Below are positions 1 through 9,950 of a stretch of DNA of 42,485 nucleotides, one piece after another. Position numbers and translations under genes: made by a program. Under the pieces are notes generated by a model. The model was not told the DNA's origin. It was given only the letters and a program-made list of their open reading frames with translations, and did no database searches. The stretch comes from Ophioceras dolichostomum (lineage: Eukaryota; Ascomycota; Sordariomycetes; Magnaporthales; Ophioceraceae), in the NCBI GenBank assembly GCA_003049485.1, contig PYST01000331.1, forward strand, positions 1-42,485, read 5' to 3'. How positions within the stretch are numbered: the first letter of the stretch is position 1; each line of letters begins with the position of its first letter.

Positions 1-806
1 CGTACAACTGGCCATAATTGTGCAGTGGTGAAAGTGGTGTGAAAGGGAGAGAGAATTTTGCGGGGACATTAATTTTTTGGGGGCTGAGAGGGGCTTGAGG
101 CAAACCGTCAATGCCCCTCAGCGCTGAGCGGGGCTGACTTTAGTAGGATCCGTGCCCCAATCATGAGGCTCTAGTGCTCTAATCGGCTCACGAGAAGTGG
201 TGCAACGCGCTCGCACTGTAGTGAGGCAAGAAAGGGCTGCAGGGGGTGTCTCGACCTTCGCGGGGCGAAGCGCCTGCGGGATTATGCGTGCTGACCTCGC
301 ACTCTACCCAACTCCTCAAAGCTAGGCGCCACAACATGTAAACCGAGGCCAGCTATTAATCATTATCATGGCAAACGCGATCGTCGCATCTCGAATCACC
401 AAACCGAAGCGGCCAAAAGCGAACGGAAGTTAACTCTCGAAGATATTGGCATCGTAGGAACACAGCCGACGCACTAGCCGCTCTGGAGCAGCGACCGTGG
501 GTTCGGGACGCCCCACTTAAACGCGTCGCTGTTCGACGAGGGGAGCTTCAGAGACCAGGGATCATGACGTCAACCGGGACGAGTCCGATTGTTCCACCGC
601 GATGATTTGTTTACAGTAGCGGAAATTGTTTCCTTGAACCCTGGCTTGGTCGGGCAGTCGCGTCGATACTCGACAGTTTAAAGACAAACGGAGTGAAGAA
701 TCTGGTTCATCTAGCGCATTGAAAACACAACCTCATCCTTCTCATTCATGCCATCTTGACAAACCGACCGCCACCACAACAGCCGACAGACTGCATCGAA
801 CTAAAA
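1..806. other. Intergenic left edge, upstream of the first gene
   Basis: No reading frame of credible length or codon bias is present. The last 100 bases are the presumed promoter and 5' leader of the gene starting at 807. In-frame extensions upstream of 807 begin only with TTG, so no upstream ATG competes. Confidence 0.6.
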
Positions 807-2335
807 ATGCCTCCCAAACGTGCCGCCCCGCCCGCTGCCCGGACGGCCAAGAAGGCCAAACCCGCCCCGGCCAAAACTGCGCCGGCCAAAAAGACCCCCG
901 CAAAAAAAGCCCCGGCAAAGGCTGCCGCGGGGAAGACTGCCCTTGAGAAGACTGTCCCGGCGAGGATTGGTCCCGCCGAGTTGCGCGATGAGCTTTTTGC
1001 GTCTCTGATCGAAGGGAAGAAGAAGGCCCGTGGTTGGTCGCGCGTGTCCGCATCCGCCAACCTCGTCGCCGACTACAACCTAAAGGTCAAGGACAAGGAG
1101 AAGGCCTACGCGTTCGTCTGCATGTGCAAATCCCCGTTCGAAGACCCCGAGGATGAGGGTGAGGATGAGGACGAGGACGACGAAGTCAGCGAGGACGAGA
1201 GCGGCAAGTCCAAGCCTTCTTGCGACGACGGAAAGAACTGCGTCTGCAAGAAGCCAGCGGACGAGCACCCCGACAACGTGTGGTTCATCAGCAACGCCGG
1301 CATGATCAAGTATCACCTCACGCACAGCCATATCGGTCTGCGCAACCCAGATATTTTCCACATGTATACCTTCAACGACCACGCCGGCTATGGTGGCATC
1401 CAGACATGGGAGAACATGATCCTGGACTACGAGCTGGCAAGCATCATGCAGAACTGGCAGGAGCAGTGGGCCGTCTGCGAGGCCTTCACCATGATCCTTC
1501 CTGTCATCATGGATGGTCCAACTTGCTGGTGAGTTGCCTCGTCTCCTCTTCTTGCCTCTGTTCCTGTCATGAGTACATCCAAGCATCAACACCTCTATGT
1601 CTAGGGGATTTCTAACAGCCAATCGCTCCCATAAAACACAGCGTCGACGACTCCAAGTGCGTCAAGGACCTCCTTCTCCTCACCGGCACCATGTTCCTCG
1701 ACATGCTCTTCGTTCTCGAGAAGCAAGGAAAACTCCGGCCGGACTCTGACGTCAAGAACCTCGCCACCGTCATGGCTGCCTTCGCGGCAATCCCCTCCAC
1801 CATGTCAGGTACGATCGACCGTGACGCCAAGAAGGCCAAGGCTCCGGAGCCGGCCAACAAGTTCGACGGAGATAGGAAGCTCGCGTGGGACCAGACCTAC
1901 TTCGAGCAGTACATCGTCGCCTACGCCACGCGCCACGGAATCACCCTCCACGGCCCCTCGGACATCGACGAGATCGTCGCCGCGAGCGAGATTACCGACG
2001 TCGACGCGGAGCTCCCGCTGGACGGAACCCCTGCCAGCCCTGCCACGGACGAGGACGCTACCTTCACCCACAACGAAGTCCTTGCCAAGGTCACCGAAAT
2101 GATGAGGATGCTGGAGACGCCCTGGGGGTTCCTCAAAGCGCTTCGGAAGTATGAGGCCAAGCATGCAGGACTCTTCGCGCGCACGCCTGCCCAGCGCAAG
2201 TCCATCGGTGGAGATTCGCTCGATATCACGACCTGGTCCAGCACTGATCGCAAGCAGGCGGCCTTTGATGGGAAGGACCCGTTCCCCCCGGCCGATCTCA
2301 AGAAGCTGAAGGAGGGGATGGTGCTTTGCATCTAG
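807..2335 (+). CDS. Conserved-looking fungal protein of unknown function with basic Lys/Ala/Pro tail
   Basis: Two exons, 807-1528 and 1642-2335, encode 471 residues. The intron (1529-1641, 113 bp) has donor GTGAGT, branch-like TCTAAC and acceptor ACAG, and splicing keeps the frame across a split Cys codon. ATG 807 (MPPKRAAPP) is the first ATG in frame. Residues 1-60 are a Lys/Ala/Pro-rich tail of histone H1-like composition, probably disordered and possibly nuclear or nucleic-acid-binding. Around residues 115-131 there is a run of Asp/Glu. Two CxC motifs (CMCK near residue 105, CVCKK near 147) bracket the acidic stretch and could bind metal. The following segment (VWFISNAGMIKYHLTHSHIG) and exon 2 look globular and helical. 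I do not recognise the family. Coding character is strong in both exons, so the gene itself is likely real; the function is unknown. Confidence 0.8.
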
Positions 2336-3138
2336 TGGGTTTCCCGAGCCTTCATTCCTCAGTAGGTTTCCATTGATGGTTTTGTACTTCGACCTGTTCT
2401 ATATCCTGTACTTGTAGTTTGCTTTTCCGTCGCTCTAGACTGCCAGGTTTGCCTACCTGCCTAGACTAATATACTAGCAATTAATCCGCGTTATTACCAT
2501 CGCCTTACGTGTTCACCCCTTCTGCCTTTCATCAAAGAAAGTCAGATGATGGCCTGTGCGGACACCGTTGGACCGATCGGCGTGCGGTAACGACACGGGG
2601 GTCCTCGTTCTCGTGGCGCCAGTACGGCAACGGACACACCGAGCTCGAGGTCTCGGTGGCCCTGGTGTTTCCCCCAGCGGCGGCGCGCGAGGGGGTCGCC
2701 CGCGTCGGCGGCAGCCAGGACATCGGGATCCTGGCCGGTTGCAGCGGCAGATGTACGTGAGGCCGGCGAACTTCTCGATCTCTCCTTGGCTGATGATCCT
2801 ATAGCTGCTTGCTGTGGCGAGGTACTCTTCCGGAGCTTACGCGATGGTGACAAACAGGGGGTGGGTATGATCATAATGATGTCGAGGAGGGTTATAAACG
2901 GATTGATGGCGCCGAAAGGGGAAGTCAGGCTCTGACCGTTCGAGAACGAGATGTTAGTACCATCCTGTTATTGTCTATCGTACAGTTTACTTTTCGCATC
3001 ATTGCATTTCCAGGCTAGCTTCAATCCTGCGTCGTCGGCGTCACACACCCAAGCACACTCCCTCTCGTGTTCCCTCCCCTTAACCCCACCCTCACGATAC
3101 TTATTTCCTCCCGTCGCCTCCCCTCCCCCGACCCCGCT
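2336..3138. other. Intergenic spacer
   Basis: The first 170 bases look like a 3' untranslated region (T-rich, short AT stretches). The segment 2560-2760 is GC-rich with open frames on both strands, but none has a start, codon bias or motif I trust; it could be a gene relic. No other feature is seen. Confidence 0.4.
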
Positions 3139-3814
3139 CTAGTACGCATGACCCCCCTTCCCCGGCTCCTCAACGCCCACCGGCCCAGCACCATTAGCAT
3201 ACGGCAGCCGGTACAACCACGCATTCTGCACCAGATCCACCCCGACCTGCGCGCGCAACAGCTGCAAGTTCCCGCCCTCGTAGAACTCGAAGTGCTGCGT
3301 CAGGTTATAGCCGACCCAGCTGGGCAGCGTCGCGGTCGCGAACGTGGTGTGCACCGTGCCCGACGCGCCTTTGCTGCTGCCGTCGAAGTTGCACCTGCCG
3401 CAGACGTCCTCGAACGAAGCAGAGCCGCCCGCCGCGACGCTGTACTTGCCCACGAGGGCCCAGCGCGAGTCAGGGTCCGTGGGCTGTGCGGGGAGGGAGA
3501 GCTCGCGGGGCCGCTTCTCGGGCTCGGTGACGTCGTTGGCGGTGATGATGTAGGCGAAGTGGGAGGAGGACGCCCAGACGGCTGTGCCGGAGGGGTAGAC
3601 GCTGTGCCATTCTGGGACGAGGGCGCCGGAGGTTGTGTTGCTGTGGGTGGTGGATGGTATGGTGAGGTTGTCAGTATTGGTAGGGGAGGATGGCCTTCTC
3701 TACGATGAGGGGAGGGGCGGGGATCGCTGGTGATGAATACTGGACTCACGTCACGGTCCCGTTGAGGAAGCCCCACGCGCCGACGAAGCACCCGAGAGCC
3801 CTGGAGGTAAGCAT
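3139..3814 (-). CDS. Lipocalin-like domain protein, 188 aa
   Basis: On the minus strand exon 1 (3814-3750, 65 nt) and exon 2 (3640-3139) join through a 109-bp intron (donor GTGAGT, acceptor CCACAG) to give 188 residues. Splicing is needed: exon 2 alone lacks the N-terminal GxW motif, while the joined product reads GAWGFLNG at residues 12-19, the usual first strand of a lipocalin/calycin barrel. Later matches to fungal lipocalin-like proteins are SVYPSGTAVW, DSRWALVGKYS, ATLPSWVGYNLTQHFEF and the Asn/Leu-rich last strand. There is no clear signal peptide, so a cytosolic protein is likely. Some fungal relatives sit in secondary-metabolite clusters as small-molecule binders or cyclases, but nothing next to this gene suggests a pathway. 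A TATA-like box lies about 140 bp upstream. Function is open; the fold assignment is moderately firm. Confidence 0.72.
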
Positions 3815-3952
3815 TTTGGTCTTCGATTGTGAGGTAGAGGAAAGAAACAGGAATTTGTAGGATAGTCGGTCTAATATGGGGAGGCGGTTTCTCGTTGGTG
3901 TGATTGTGTTCTGGTAGGCCTCACATCAGAGAGACGGCGAGCCATCGATGGC

Positions 3953-3959
3953 TTTTATA
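3953..3959 (-). promoter_or_regulatory. TATA-like box upstream of the lipocalin-like gene
   Basis: TATAAAA is read on the minus strand, about 140 bp upstream of the start codon at 3814, a reasonable distance for a fungal core promoter. There is no experimental support. Confidence 0.4.
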
Positions 3960-4765
3960 CATATACACAAATAGCAACCACCTACCCGCTGGCGAAAACT
4001 CTTCATGTCCGGATTCTGTTTGCTCAAAGCTATCCATCTCTAGAGAGTCCGAAGTCCGTTCCAATGTGCGTGCGGATCGAGCCGCTGTGCGGACCGCTCA
4101 CTTGCACCCGCTAGGATGGTCAGAGCATCACGCCGTCTCTTTTCAGCCGCACCACGAATGGGCTCTACGCTTTTAATCCCTAGATAAGGCTACCTGCACT
4201 AGTGCTGAACTCACAGCTATGTTCGCATCTGTGTTGCTGCTGATACGGGACGGCTTGGCCAGGTGGGAGGCGGCTTGTGCCGTGGGCTGATGGATGCGTG
4301 CACTCGTCCAAGCGCTCTCCGCGCCACATCACTTGAACTTGGTTGGAGAGCGAGGAGAGTTAACGAGGCATCACCATCATGGACAACTAAAATCCTTCGC
4401 CTGGAAGCTTTCCAGTCGTTTGGTTAGTGCTCAGATTTTACCAGCCCTGCAAACACAACCTCGAGGGACGTCGGAAATTTTCAAACGGACCTCCTATAGG
4501 ACACCCTATTCTCTCGCACGGCACTTAACCCCTTGTAGCAAACATGTGTTGCTGTACTAATAGTCCGATTTTATTCCTAGCATATAATCTTCACAACAAA
4601 CGCATGAAAGATCGGATACCCTTTTGTTCTTCATTACCTACCTACTAGGGAAGGTAAGTAGGTAGGTGCCACTACTTAGCACAAGGAGCTCCCACCCGCT
4701 TGAGCCAAAAGGACGAGAATATCAAGTCTAACGACTTGATCTCTCTGGGAGCTCTATTAATTGGC
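3960..4765. other. Intergenic spacer
   Basis: No credible gene is seen. It holds a 15-base motif (4044-4058) that recurs in the same orientation at 6002-6016, and a short CTACCTACTA / GGTAAGTAGGTAGG stretch around 4636-4667, one of several such motifs in the window. Confidence 0.5.
4044..4058 (+). repeat. 15-bp direct repeat, copy 1
   Basis: AGAGTCCGAAGTCCG is repeated exactly at 6002-6016. The two copies flank the unrecognised gene at 5001. The shorter core CCGAAGTCCG also occurs inverted near 39210. It could be a transposon-end remnant or chance. Confidence 0.4.
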
Positions 4766-4908
4766 TACGCACCTTTCGGTCGGTGCGCCCAATTGATACC
4801 GCGCCGTAAGAGCCCTCCACATGTGCCCTTCCAATTNTACGCACCTTTCGGTCGGTGCGCCCAATTGATACCGCGCCGTAAGAGCCCTCCACATGTGCCC
4901 TTCCAATT
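4766..4908 (+). repeat. 71-bp exact duplication around one N (probable assembly join)
   Basis: Bases 4766-4836 and 4838-4908 are identical and separated only by an N at 4837. Two overlapping contig ends joined with a one-base gap would give exactly this. If so, one copy and the N are artefacts and the true locus is 72 bases shorter. The ATG at 4893 lies inside the second copy. Confidence 0.85.
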
Positions 4909-5000
4909 ATCCTCCCAGCTTTTCAACCCAAACCCAACTATCATCCCCAGGAAATCCCAATATTCTCTATCGACTCAAGAACCGTCGTGCCAACCAAGCT

Positions 5001-5858
5001 ATGAACATCCAGCGTGCCATCGAAGAGCTTTCTAATGACATCCGCTCATCGAACGGCTTCTGGACCAAATTCCCCTACGTCTCTGCTCTCCGCGGCCACT
5101 GCTCGGTCGTTCAACGCTGTCTCAATGAGGTTGGCTCGGCCGACCACTACACCAACGATCGAGCTCGATACAATGTCCAGCTCCTCCACGAGTATGCCGC
5201 TGGCTTCGCGAAGATGTTAAAAGCCCTGGAGACAACTTCCTTGACACTCGACTCAGACCCACTCGGATCCTTCTTCTTCGCGCTCCCGCTCTCGGAGAAT
5301 TCGATGGAGCTCTACATACATAGAAACCTCGTAGACAATCCGCCTTCGGAGGTCTCCGGGTGCTCGCCCATTCAGCACGCTATTACGGCCCTTCTCGAGG
5401 AGGGTCGGATCGGTTTCGACGACATCCCCCGCACGCTCGAGCGTTTCGTGAGTGGCAGAATGGATGTCAAGTGGCCAGGCATTCCATCTATGCTGAGCGT
5501 CCGGCGCTCCCCCCACCCCGCCCAGCCAGGATCAGCCGCTGCGATCGAGAACAAGTTCTTCTGGACTGTAAGCGGCAACGCCGAGCGGTGGGGACCAGCT
5601 TCCCAGGTAATGGCTCAGCTCCGTCATGACGCAGCAGCGACGGCTCATCCTCCTCCTGCCCCCGAGAACCCGCTCGACGGCGCGACCGAAATCGAGAACG
5701 GTTGTGCATCTTCGCCTGCCAGCTGCGTGATTCATGGAGCTCAGTTTCCCCTCCCGTCCGGAAAGCGATCCATACCCTGCCTGGAGAGCGAGCAGCAGGG
5801 TCGGCAGGAAGCATGGAGACGCGCGACTGACATGGAGTGTGCTAGAATGATTCCATGA
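5001..5858 (+). CDS. Unrecognised protein, 285 aa (or 321 aa from an upstream ATG)
   Basis: An uninterrupted frame ends at TGA 5856-5858. The first ATG in frame is 4893, inside the duplicated assembly junction; the next, at 5001 (MNIQRAIEEL), marks where clear coding character begins, so I use it. Codons of the first 150 residues strongly prefer C in third position, which supports real coding; the last third (Pro/Ala-rich, then Cys- and Arg-containing) is less convincing and may include unspliced sequence. The N-terminal half looks helical (HEYAAGFAKMLKALETTSL). I see no signal peptide, membrane segment or catalytic motif. The stretch RLKNRRANQ just before 5001 resembles homeodomain helix 3, but no preceding homeodomain is found. 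The gene may be incomplete at its 5' end because of the assembly gap. Function unknown. Confidence 0.5.
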   Translation: MNIQRAIEELSNDIRSSNGFWTKFPYVSALRGHCSVVQRCLNEVGSADHYTNDRARYNVQLLHEYAAGFAKMLKALETTSLTLDSDPLGSFFFALPLSENSMELYIHRNLVDNPPSEVSGCSPIQHAITALLEEGRIGFDDIPRTLERFVSGRMDVKWPGIPSMLSVRRSPHPAQPGSAAAIENKFFWTVSGNAERWGPASQVMAQLRHDAAATAHPPPAPENPLDGATEIENGCASSPASCVIHGAQFPLPSGKRSIPCLESEQQGRQEAWRRATDMECARMIP

Positions 5859-6512
5859 GGCCCTAGCACGGGGGATCTCTACCCGGTCAGATTTAGATTG
5901 GACTGGAGGAAAAAGAATTATGTTTTTACATCAACAAATAAAGTCTAGAGTGATTTCCTCGCATTTTCTCAACACAAGAATGGTGATTGATCGGTCTTCA
6001 CAGAGTCCGAAGTCCGACATGTAATGCCCGCAGCTTACCAATCTCACCGCAAATGCGATGTCAATCGCACTCGCCGTCTCTTACCAAATTGCTCCGATGA
6101 ATCACGCATTCTCCACACCGGGCTCAACCCCGTAGGTAACTTCAGTACAGTATAGCCGCATCCATTTCTAGTAGCGATCGGAGTTAAGCCGGCCAGCCGC
6201 CGTGTCTCATTTGAAATCATGAAGTTGAAGAAGTTGAAGATGCCAGCCAACCTTCTGTCGTGACACCATGCCATCACCAGCTGAGATGGAGTAGGCCGGC
6301 CGGTGGGATGTGGGATAATTGTCCAGGGGTAGAGTGATGAGAGAATACAGCCAGTACAGGGACCCGGGTAGACATAGTGGCAGGTAGTATATCTTCTTGC
6401 CATGTTATGCTCCATCTGGGCTTCCCTATGCTCACAAACTCATCCCTCACACACTGCGCTTTGTCTCGGGAACAACTGGTAATATCCCCATAGCGTCTTA
6501 GCATTCGCAGCC
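5859..6512. other. Intergenic spacer
   Basis: It carries the 3' region of the gene ending at 5858, the second copy of the 15-bp direct repeat (6002-6016), and the presumed promoter of the hydrolase starting at 6513. No credible reading frame is seen. Confidence 0.5.
6002..6016 (+). repeat. 15-bp direct repeat, copy 2
   Basis: Identical to 4044-4058 and in the same orientation, 1958 bp away, on the other side of the unrecognised gene at 5001-5858. Confidence 0.4.
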
Positions 6513-8015
6513 ATGCATTTCTTGACTGCGACGGGACTGTTTGCCCTTGTGCCCGTGACCGCCGCACAAATACTCCAAGCATCAGTCCACTCAACCGGCT
6601 TCAACTCATCTTTCAGCCTCACACCGGCCCAGATCCAGGAAGCCCAGCTCAGTCCCGAGCTCGTAAGCTCACTCGAGGCCATAGTGAACTTCGACCGTTC
6701 CCAGCTCGCATTCGGTGGGTCCCGCGAAGATGACTTCTACAACCTCCCGCACTTGACCGGCAACGACAGCGCACCTCTCTCGGGAGGACAACTCCTGAAA
6801 GTCCAGCCATTCACCGACCCCACCGCATACGCCCTCCCACCCAACACAGCCCTCTCCCGCATCCTGTACACCACCAAGACCTTCAACGGCACAGTCGTGC
6901 CCACATCCGGCTTCGTCCTCTGGCCCTTCTCCCCCCGCGCGTCTCAACGCCAGAACGGCGCCGCGAAACAACAACAACAAAAGGCACAGCTCGTCGTCTG
7001 GACCCATGGCACATCCGGCTTCTTCGCCCCAGCCGCCCCCTCCGCGCACCGAAGCCTCTGGTACGCCCACTCCGCGCCCTTCGCGCTCGCCCAGGCCGGC
7101 TACGCCGTGTTCGCGCCGGACTACGCCGGATTGGGCGTCGGCGCCTCCTGGGACGGGGCCGAGATCCCGCACCAGTACCTCGCCGCGCCCGCTACGGCGG
7201 CCGACGCGCTGTTCGGCGTGCAGGCTGTGCTCGAGGCCTTTGTTGAGAGGCTCGAACCTGTGTTCGTGGTCATGGGCCATAGCCAGGGCGGCGGCGTGGC
7301 GTGGGCGGTTGGCGAGGCCCTCGCTGCTGCTGATGACGAAGGGGTGGGTGGTGAGTTTGCCGCGGTTGCGGACGCGTACAGGGGCGCTGTAGCGGCTAGT
7401 CCGTCGACGGAGGTGTTGGCCAGTCCGCCGAGCTATCTCGCTTCGACGGTGGCGACGATGCTGCACTCTATCCTGCCTGAGTTCGAGGCTGAGGACTGGC
7501 TGACGCCTCTGGGAGCGGCGAGGCTGAGGCTCATCCGGGAGATCGAGGGGAGCATCAGCGTGGTGCAGCTCCTGATGATGGGTGGGGACGCGGATGTGGT
7601 GAAGCCTGATTTCAATGAGACGTGGTCTGCCCAGAAGTTCGCTGAGCTCGTGGGCGTTGGACGGAAGGAGTGTAAGGGGCCTGTTCTGGTGCTGCAGGGG
7701 ACCGAGGATCTGTATGTGCCTTACGACGTGACGCTGCGCGTGGTGGAGGACACGTGGGCGTCGTTCCCGGACGGGGATCTTGAGCTGTTGGTCGTGCCGG
7801 GCGTGGGTCACTTTCCGGTGTTGGACGCCACGAGGCAGCAGTGGCTTCGGTGGATTGGGGATCGGCTGGACGGCAAGCCTCTCGCTAAGGGCGGAGCAGT
7901 TCGCACCAAGCTGCAGAGCTTCTTGCCGATTACGCAGTATCTGGGCGTTGCGACCTCGTTTCCGCTTTGGGCGGGCTTGCCGGAGTACGCTTACGAGATT
8001 CCTGTTGTGGTGTAG
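6513..8015 (+). CDS. Secreted alpha/beta-hydrolase (lipase/esterase type), 500 aa
   Basis: A single exon encodes 500 residues. The N-terminus (MHFLTATGLFALVPVTAA) is a typical signal peptide with likely cleavage after Ala18, so the enzyme should be secreted. The alpha/beta-hydrolase fold shows as an HGTSG oxyanion-type turn (165-169), DYAGLGVG (203-210), the nucleophile elbow GHSQGG with Ser257, an acid in LQGTEDLYVP (Asp399) and His433 in PGVGHFP, the classical Ser-Asp-His order and spacing. Layout and length resemble fungal secretory lipases/esterases, which hydrolyse ester bonds of lipids or other acyl esters outside the cell; the actual substrate cannot be read from sequence. Two N-glycosylation sequons (NSS at 31, NDS at 84) fit secretion. 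A short Gln run (152-156) lies in a loop. There are no introns. It converges with the minus-strand gene ending at 8312, leaving under 300 bp between the stops. Confidence 0.88.
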   Translation: MHFLTATGLFALVPVTAAQILQASVHSTGFNSSFSLTPAQIQEAQLSPELVSSLEAIVNFDRSQLAFGGSREDDFYNLPHLTGNDSAPLSGGQLLKVQPFTDPTAYALPPNTALSRILYTTKTFNGTVVPTSGFVLWPFSPRASQRQNGAAKQQQQKAQLVVWTHGTSGFFAPAAPSAHRSLWYAHSAPFALAQAGYAVFAPDYAGLGVGASWDGAEIPHQYLAAPATAADALFGVQAVLEAFVERLEPVFVVMGHSQGGGVAWAVGEALAAADDEGVGGEFAAVADAYRGAVAASPSTEVLASPPSYLASTVATMLHSILPEFEAEDWLTPLGAARLRLIREIEGSISVVQLLMMGGDADVVKPDFNETWSAQKFAELVGVGRKECKGPVLVLQGTEDLYVPYDVTLRVVEDTWASFPDGDLELLVVPGVGHFPVLDATRQQWLRWIGDRLDGKPLAKGGAVRTKLQSFLPITQYLGVATSFPLWAGLPEYAYEIPVVV

Positions 8016-8311
8016 AGAGAAAGAAAGATATCACCTCGTGGACTGCGACGAGATAGACCACTGAGCGGGCGGATCAATGGGATGTGAAGACAAGCAAGAT
8101 CATTACAATTCAGCCATAACCTCGTGATACTAAAACACTAGTAGAAAGGAAAGTCATAACGTCATACAAAAGCCCCCTAGGCTAATTGGGTGATCAAAAA
8201 GTATCGCTCCAACCCTCTGCTACCGAGCTGCCTTGGTCCGTTGTTTGTCGCTCGCGGTCCTGCCGGGCAGCCCCCTGAATAGGTTGCACCGCCAAGCAAT
8301 CAATCTCATTG

Positions 8312-9950
8312 CTAGTATCCCGTCCATTGGTGGTGCCGGTCTCCTTGACGCGAAGCCTCAGCGTTCCCCGAGTATGAATATTGCGTGTCCGACGTTGGAT
8401 AGTGGTCCTGGTACTCTTCGTCAGGTCGGCCTCCGCCAGTCTGGTCCTGATAGCCCGTGCCGCTCCCGTAACCCTGGTCCTGGTAGGCTGTGCTGGGTCC
8501 GCCGGTGTGGCTATTATAGGTTTGCCCGCTAGGCTGGTCCCGGCGATGTGAGCTGCCTCCCCCAGCGTGGTGCTGTTGGCGTGGGTTGCTTCTTCCAGGT
8601 CGGTCCCGGTTGCTCCCACCGCCGTTGCCGGTGTACTCCAGATGGCTGCGTCCAACCTTGCGCGACTGACATCGTGAACTGGGTGCGCTTGTGTGGTCCT
8701 GATAGCTAGCACCCGTGTCACCGACCGGGTTGTTTTGGTACGCCTCCATGTTTCCGCTGTTGTGATCCTGGTAGCCTGGATCGACTTCGTCAATCTGGTC
8801 TTGATAGCCTCTGCCATGTCCGCCTGCCTGATCATCGTAGCCTGCCTGTGCGCCGGCGTGGTCCTGATAGGCTGGATTGAGCTGGTTAGCCTCGTCCCCA
8901 TAACCTGTAGTGGTTCCGCTAGAAGGGTATCCGGGGTATCTTGAGGATTCATGTCTGCTTGGTCTATGTGAAGACGGTGCCGCGTAGGTCTGTGGATGGT
9001 GAGTCGGGGGTTGCGGGACGGCAGATGTCCCTTCTTGGCCCCATTCTCCAGGTGTCGACACATCGAGCGGCAAACGGGCCGGAAGGGCAGTCGTTGGTAC
9101 AGTCTCCTGATATGAGCTCGCCGTGACTGGCGTGGGGGAGTAGTCGATGTAGTCATCGGCGTGATGCGTAATCAGGGGCTGCTGTTGGTGGTAGCCTGCA
9201 TGCTGGTGATGATGGGTGGGCTCACGAGAGTGTGCATGATAAGCGTGCTCTGAATGCTGATGATGGGGCGCCGCAGTGCCTGAATCCTCGGCAGTGGGAT
9301 GACCGAGGGGCAGCTGGGGGTCGCCCGGTACCACGTCTTCCTGGGCCTCGATTGTGGCACCGGGCTGGTCGTAGTGTGAGTCAGGGCATCCTAGATGCTG
9401 GTTTGCCTTGTCGTAGGCCTTGTGACTCTTGATCTCGCCCCCTGAGATCCACCTCGCATGAGCCCTGCAGAAGTATCCAGTTCCGCATTGGCATTTCACC
9501 TTATCCCACACCTCGTACTCCTTCTCCCATTCTTGGTGGGCCGCCGTGTCGGCCTTAGTCGGCTCGGGTCTTGGACGGTCTGTCAACTGGCCCGCATCCC
9601 GGAATGTCTCGTATGCCGTTTCGCCTCTGGGACAGGCTGGGTTGACACACTGTGGCCGAGAGGTTGGTTAATAAGTAAGAGCTTGGCCGATGAAGCGTCT
9701 GGCTTAGGGTGTGACGTTGCGTTGGACTTACCACTGGGCGTGGAGCGGGACGGGGGGTGGGTTCAGGCCTAGGCTGAGGAAGACGAGGACGATGAGCAAT
9801 AGTAGTGTCGTTGTTGGATGGAGCGAAGTACGACTCCTGCGCACCATGACGTGAGGTCGTGTCGTGGGAAGTTGGCAGGACGGATCCGCCCTCTTCACCC
9901 CACGTGGTAGGTTGGGAGCTGTAACCCTGGTGGCGATGACGGCGGGTCAT
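8312..9950 (-). CDS. His-rich, YQD-repeat protein with Cys/His cluster, 518 aa
   Basis: Two minus-strand exons, 9950-9732 and 9649-8312, are separated by an 82-bp intron (donor GTAAGT, acceptor CCACAG); both phases are 0 and the product has 518 residues. Exon 1 is Pro/Arg-rich and probably disordered. Just after the junction lie CVNPAC (Cys74, Cys79) and then CQCGTGYFCRAH (Cys126, Cys128, Cys134, His137) with His158 and Cys161 nearby, which could form a small zinc site; only the correct splice brings CVNPAC into frame. Residues about 200-240 are His-rich (HHQH, HHHQH, HH). The C-terminal half is low complexity, with about ten imperfect units built on (A/G/S)YQD(H/Q) followed by Gly/Pro/Ser-rich spacers. 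No signal peptide or membrane segment is visible. I do not recognise a named family. A disordered Tyr/Gln/Gly/His protein with a zinc-knuckle-like core could be a condensate-forming or nucleic-acid-associated protein, but that is inference. Confidence 0.75.
8430..8890 (-). repeat. Degenerate coding repeat (YQD-type units)
   Basis: On the plus strand the words TGGTCCTGATAG and TGGTCCTGGTAG and their variants recur about every 33-45 bp, with gaps. On the minus strand they encode the YQDH and YQDQ units of the 518-residue protein. The spacers diverge, so this is an old, imperfect in-frame repeat rather than a fresh satellite. Confidence 0.6.

Noticed and set aside
490..515. GGGTTCGGGACGCCCC, considered as a tRNA T-arm
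   Set aside because: It lacks the GGTTCRANYCC pattern, and no matching D-arm or acceptor stem could be found upstream.
2540..2875. Overlapping open frames on both strands in a GC-rich stretch
   Set aside because: High GC creates open frames by chance; no motif, start context or splice structure supports a gene. It may be an old relic.
4960..5000. RLKNRRANQ resembling homeodomain recognition helix
   Set aside because: No other homeodomain helix precedes it, and the assembly join lies just upstream; the match is too short to claim a transcription factor.
6669..7811. Long minus-strand open frame (380 codons) opposite the hydrolase
   Set aside because: It is a shadow of the plus-strand coding sequence; the translation is His/Arg-rich without motifs.
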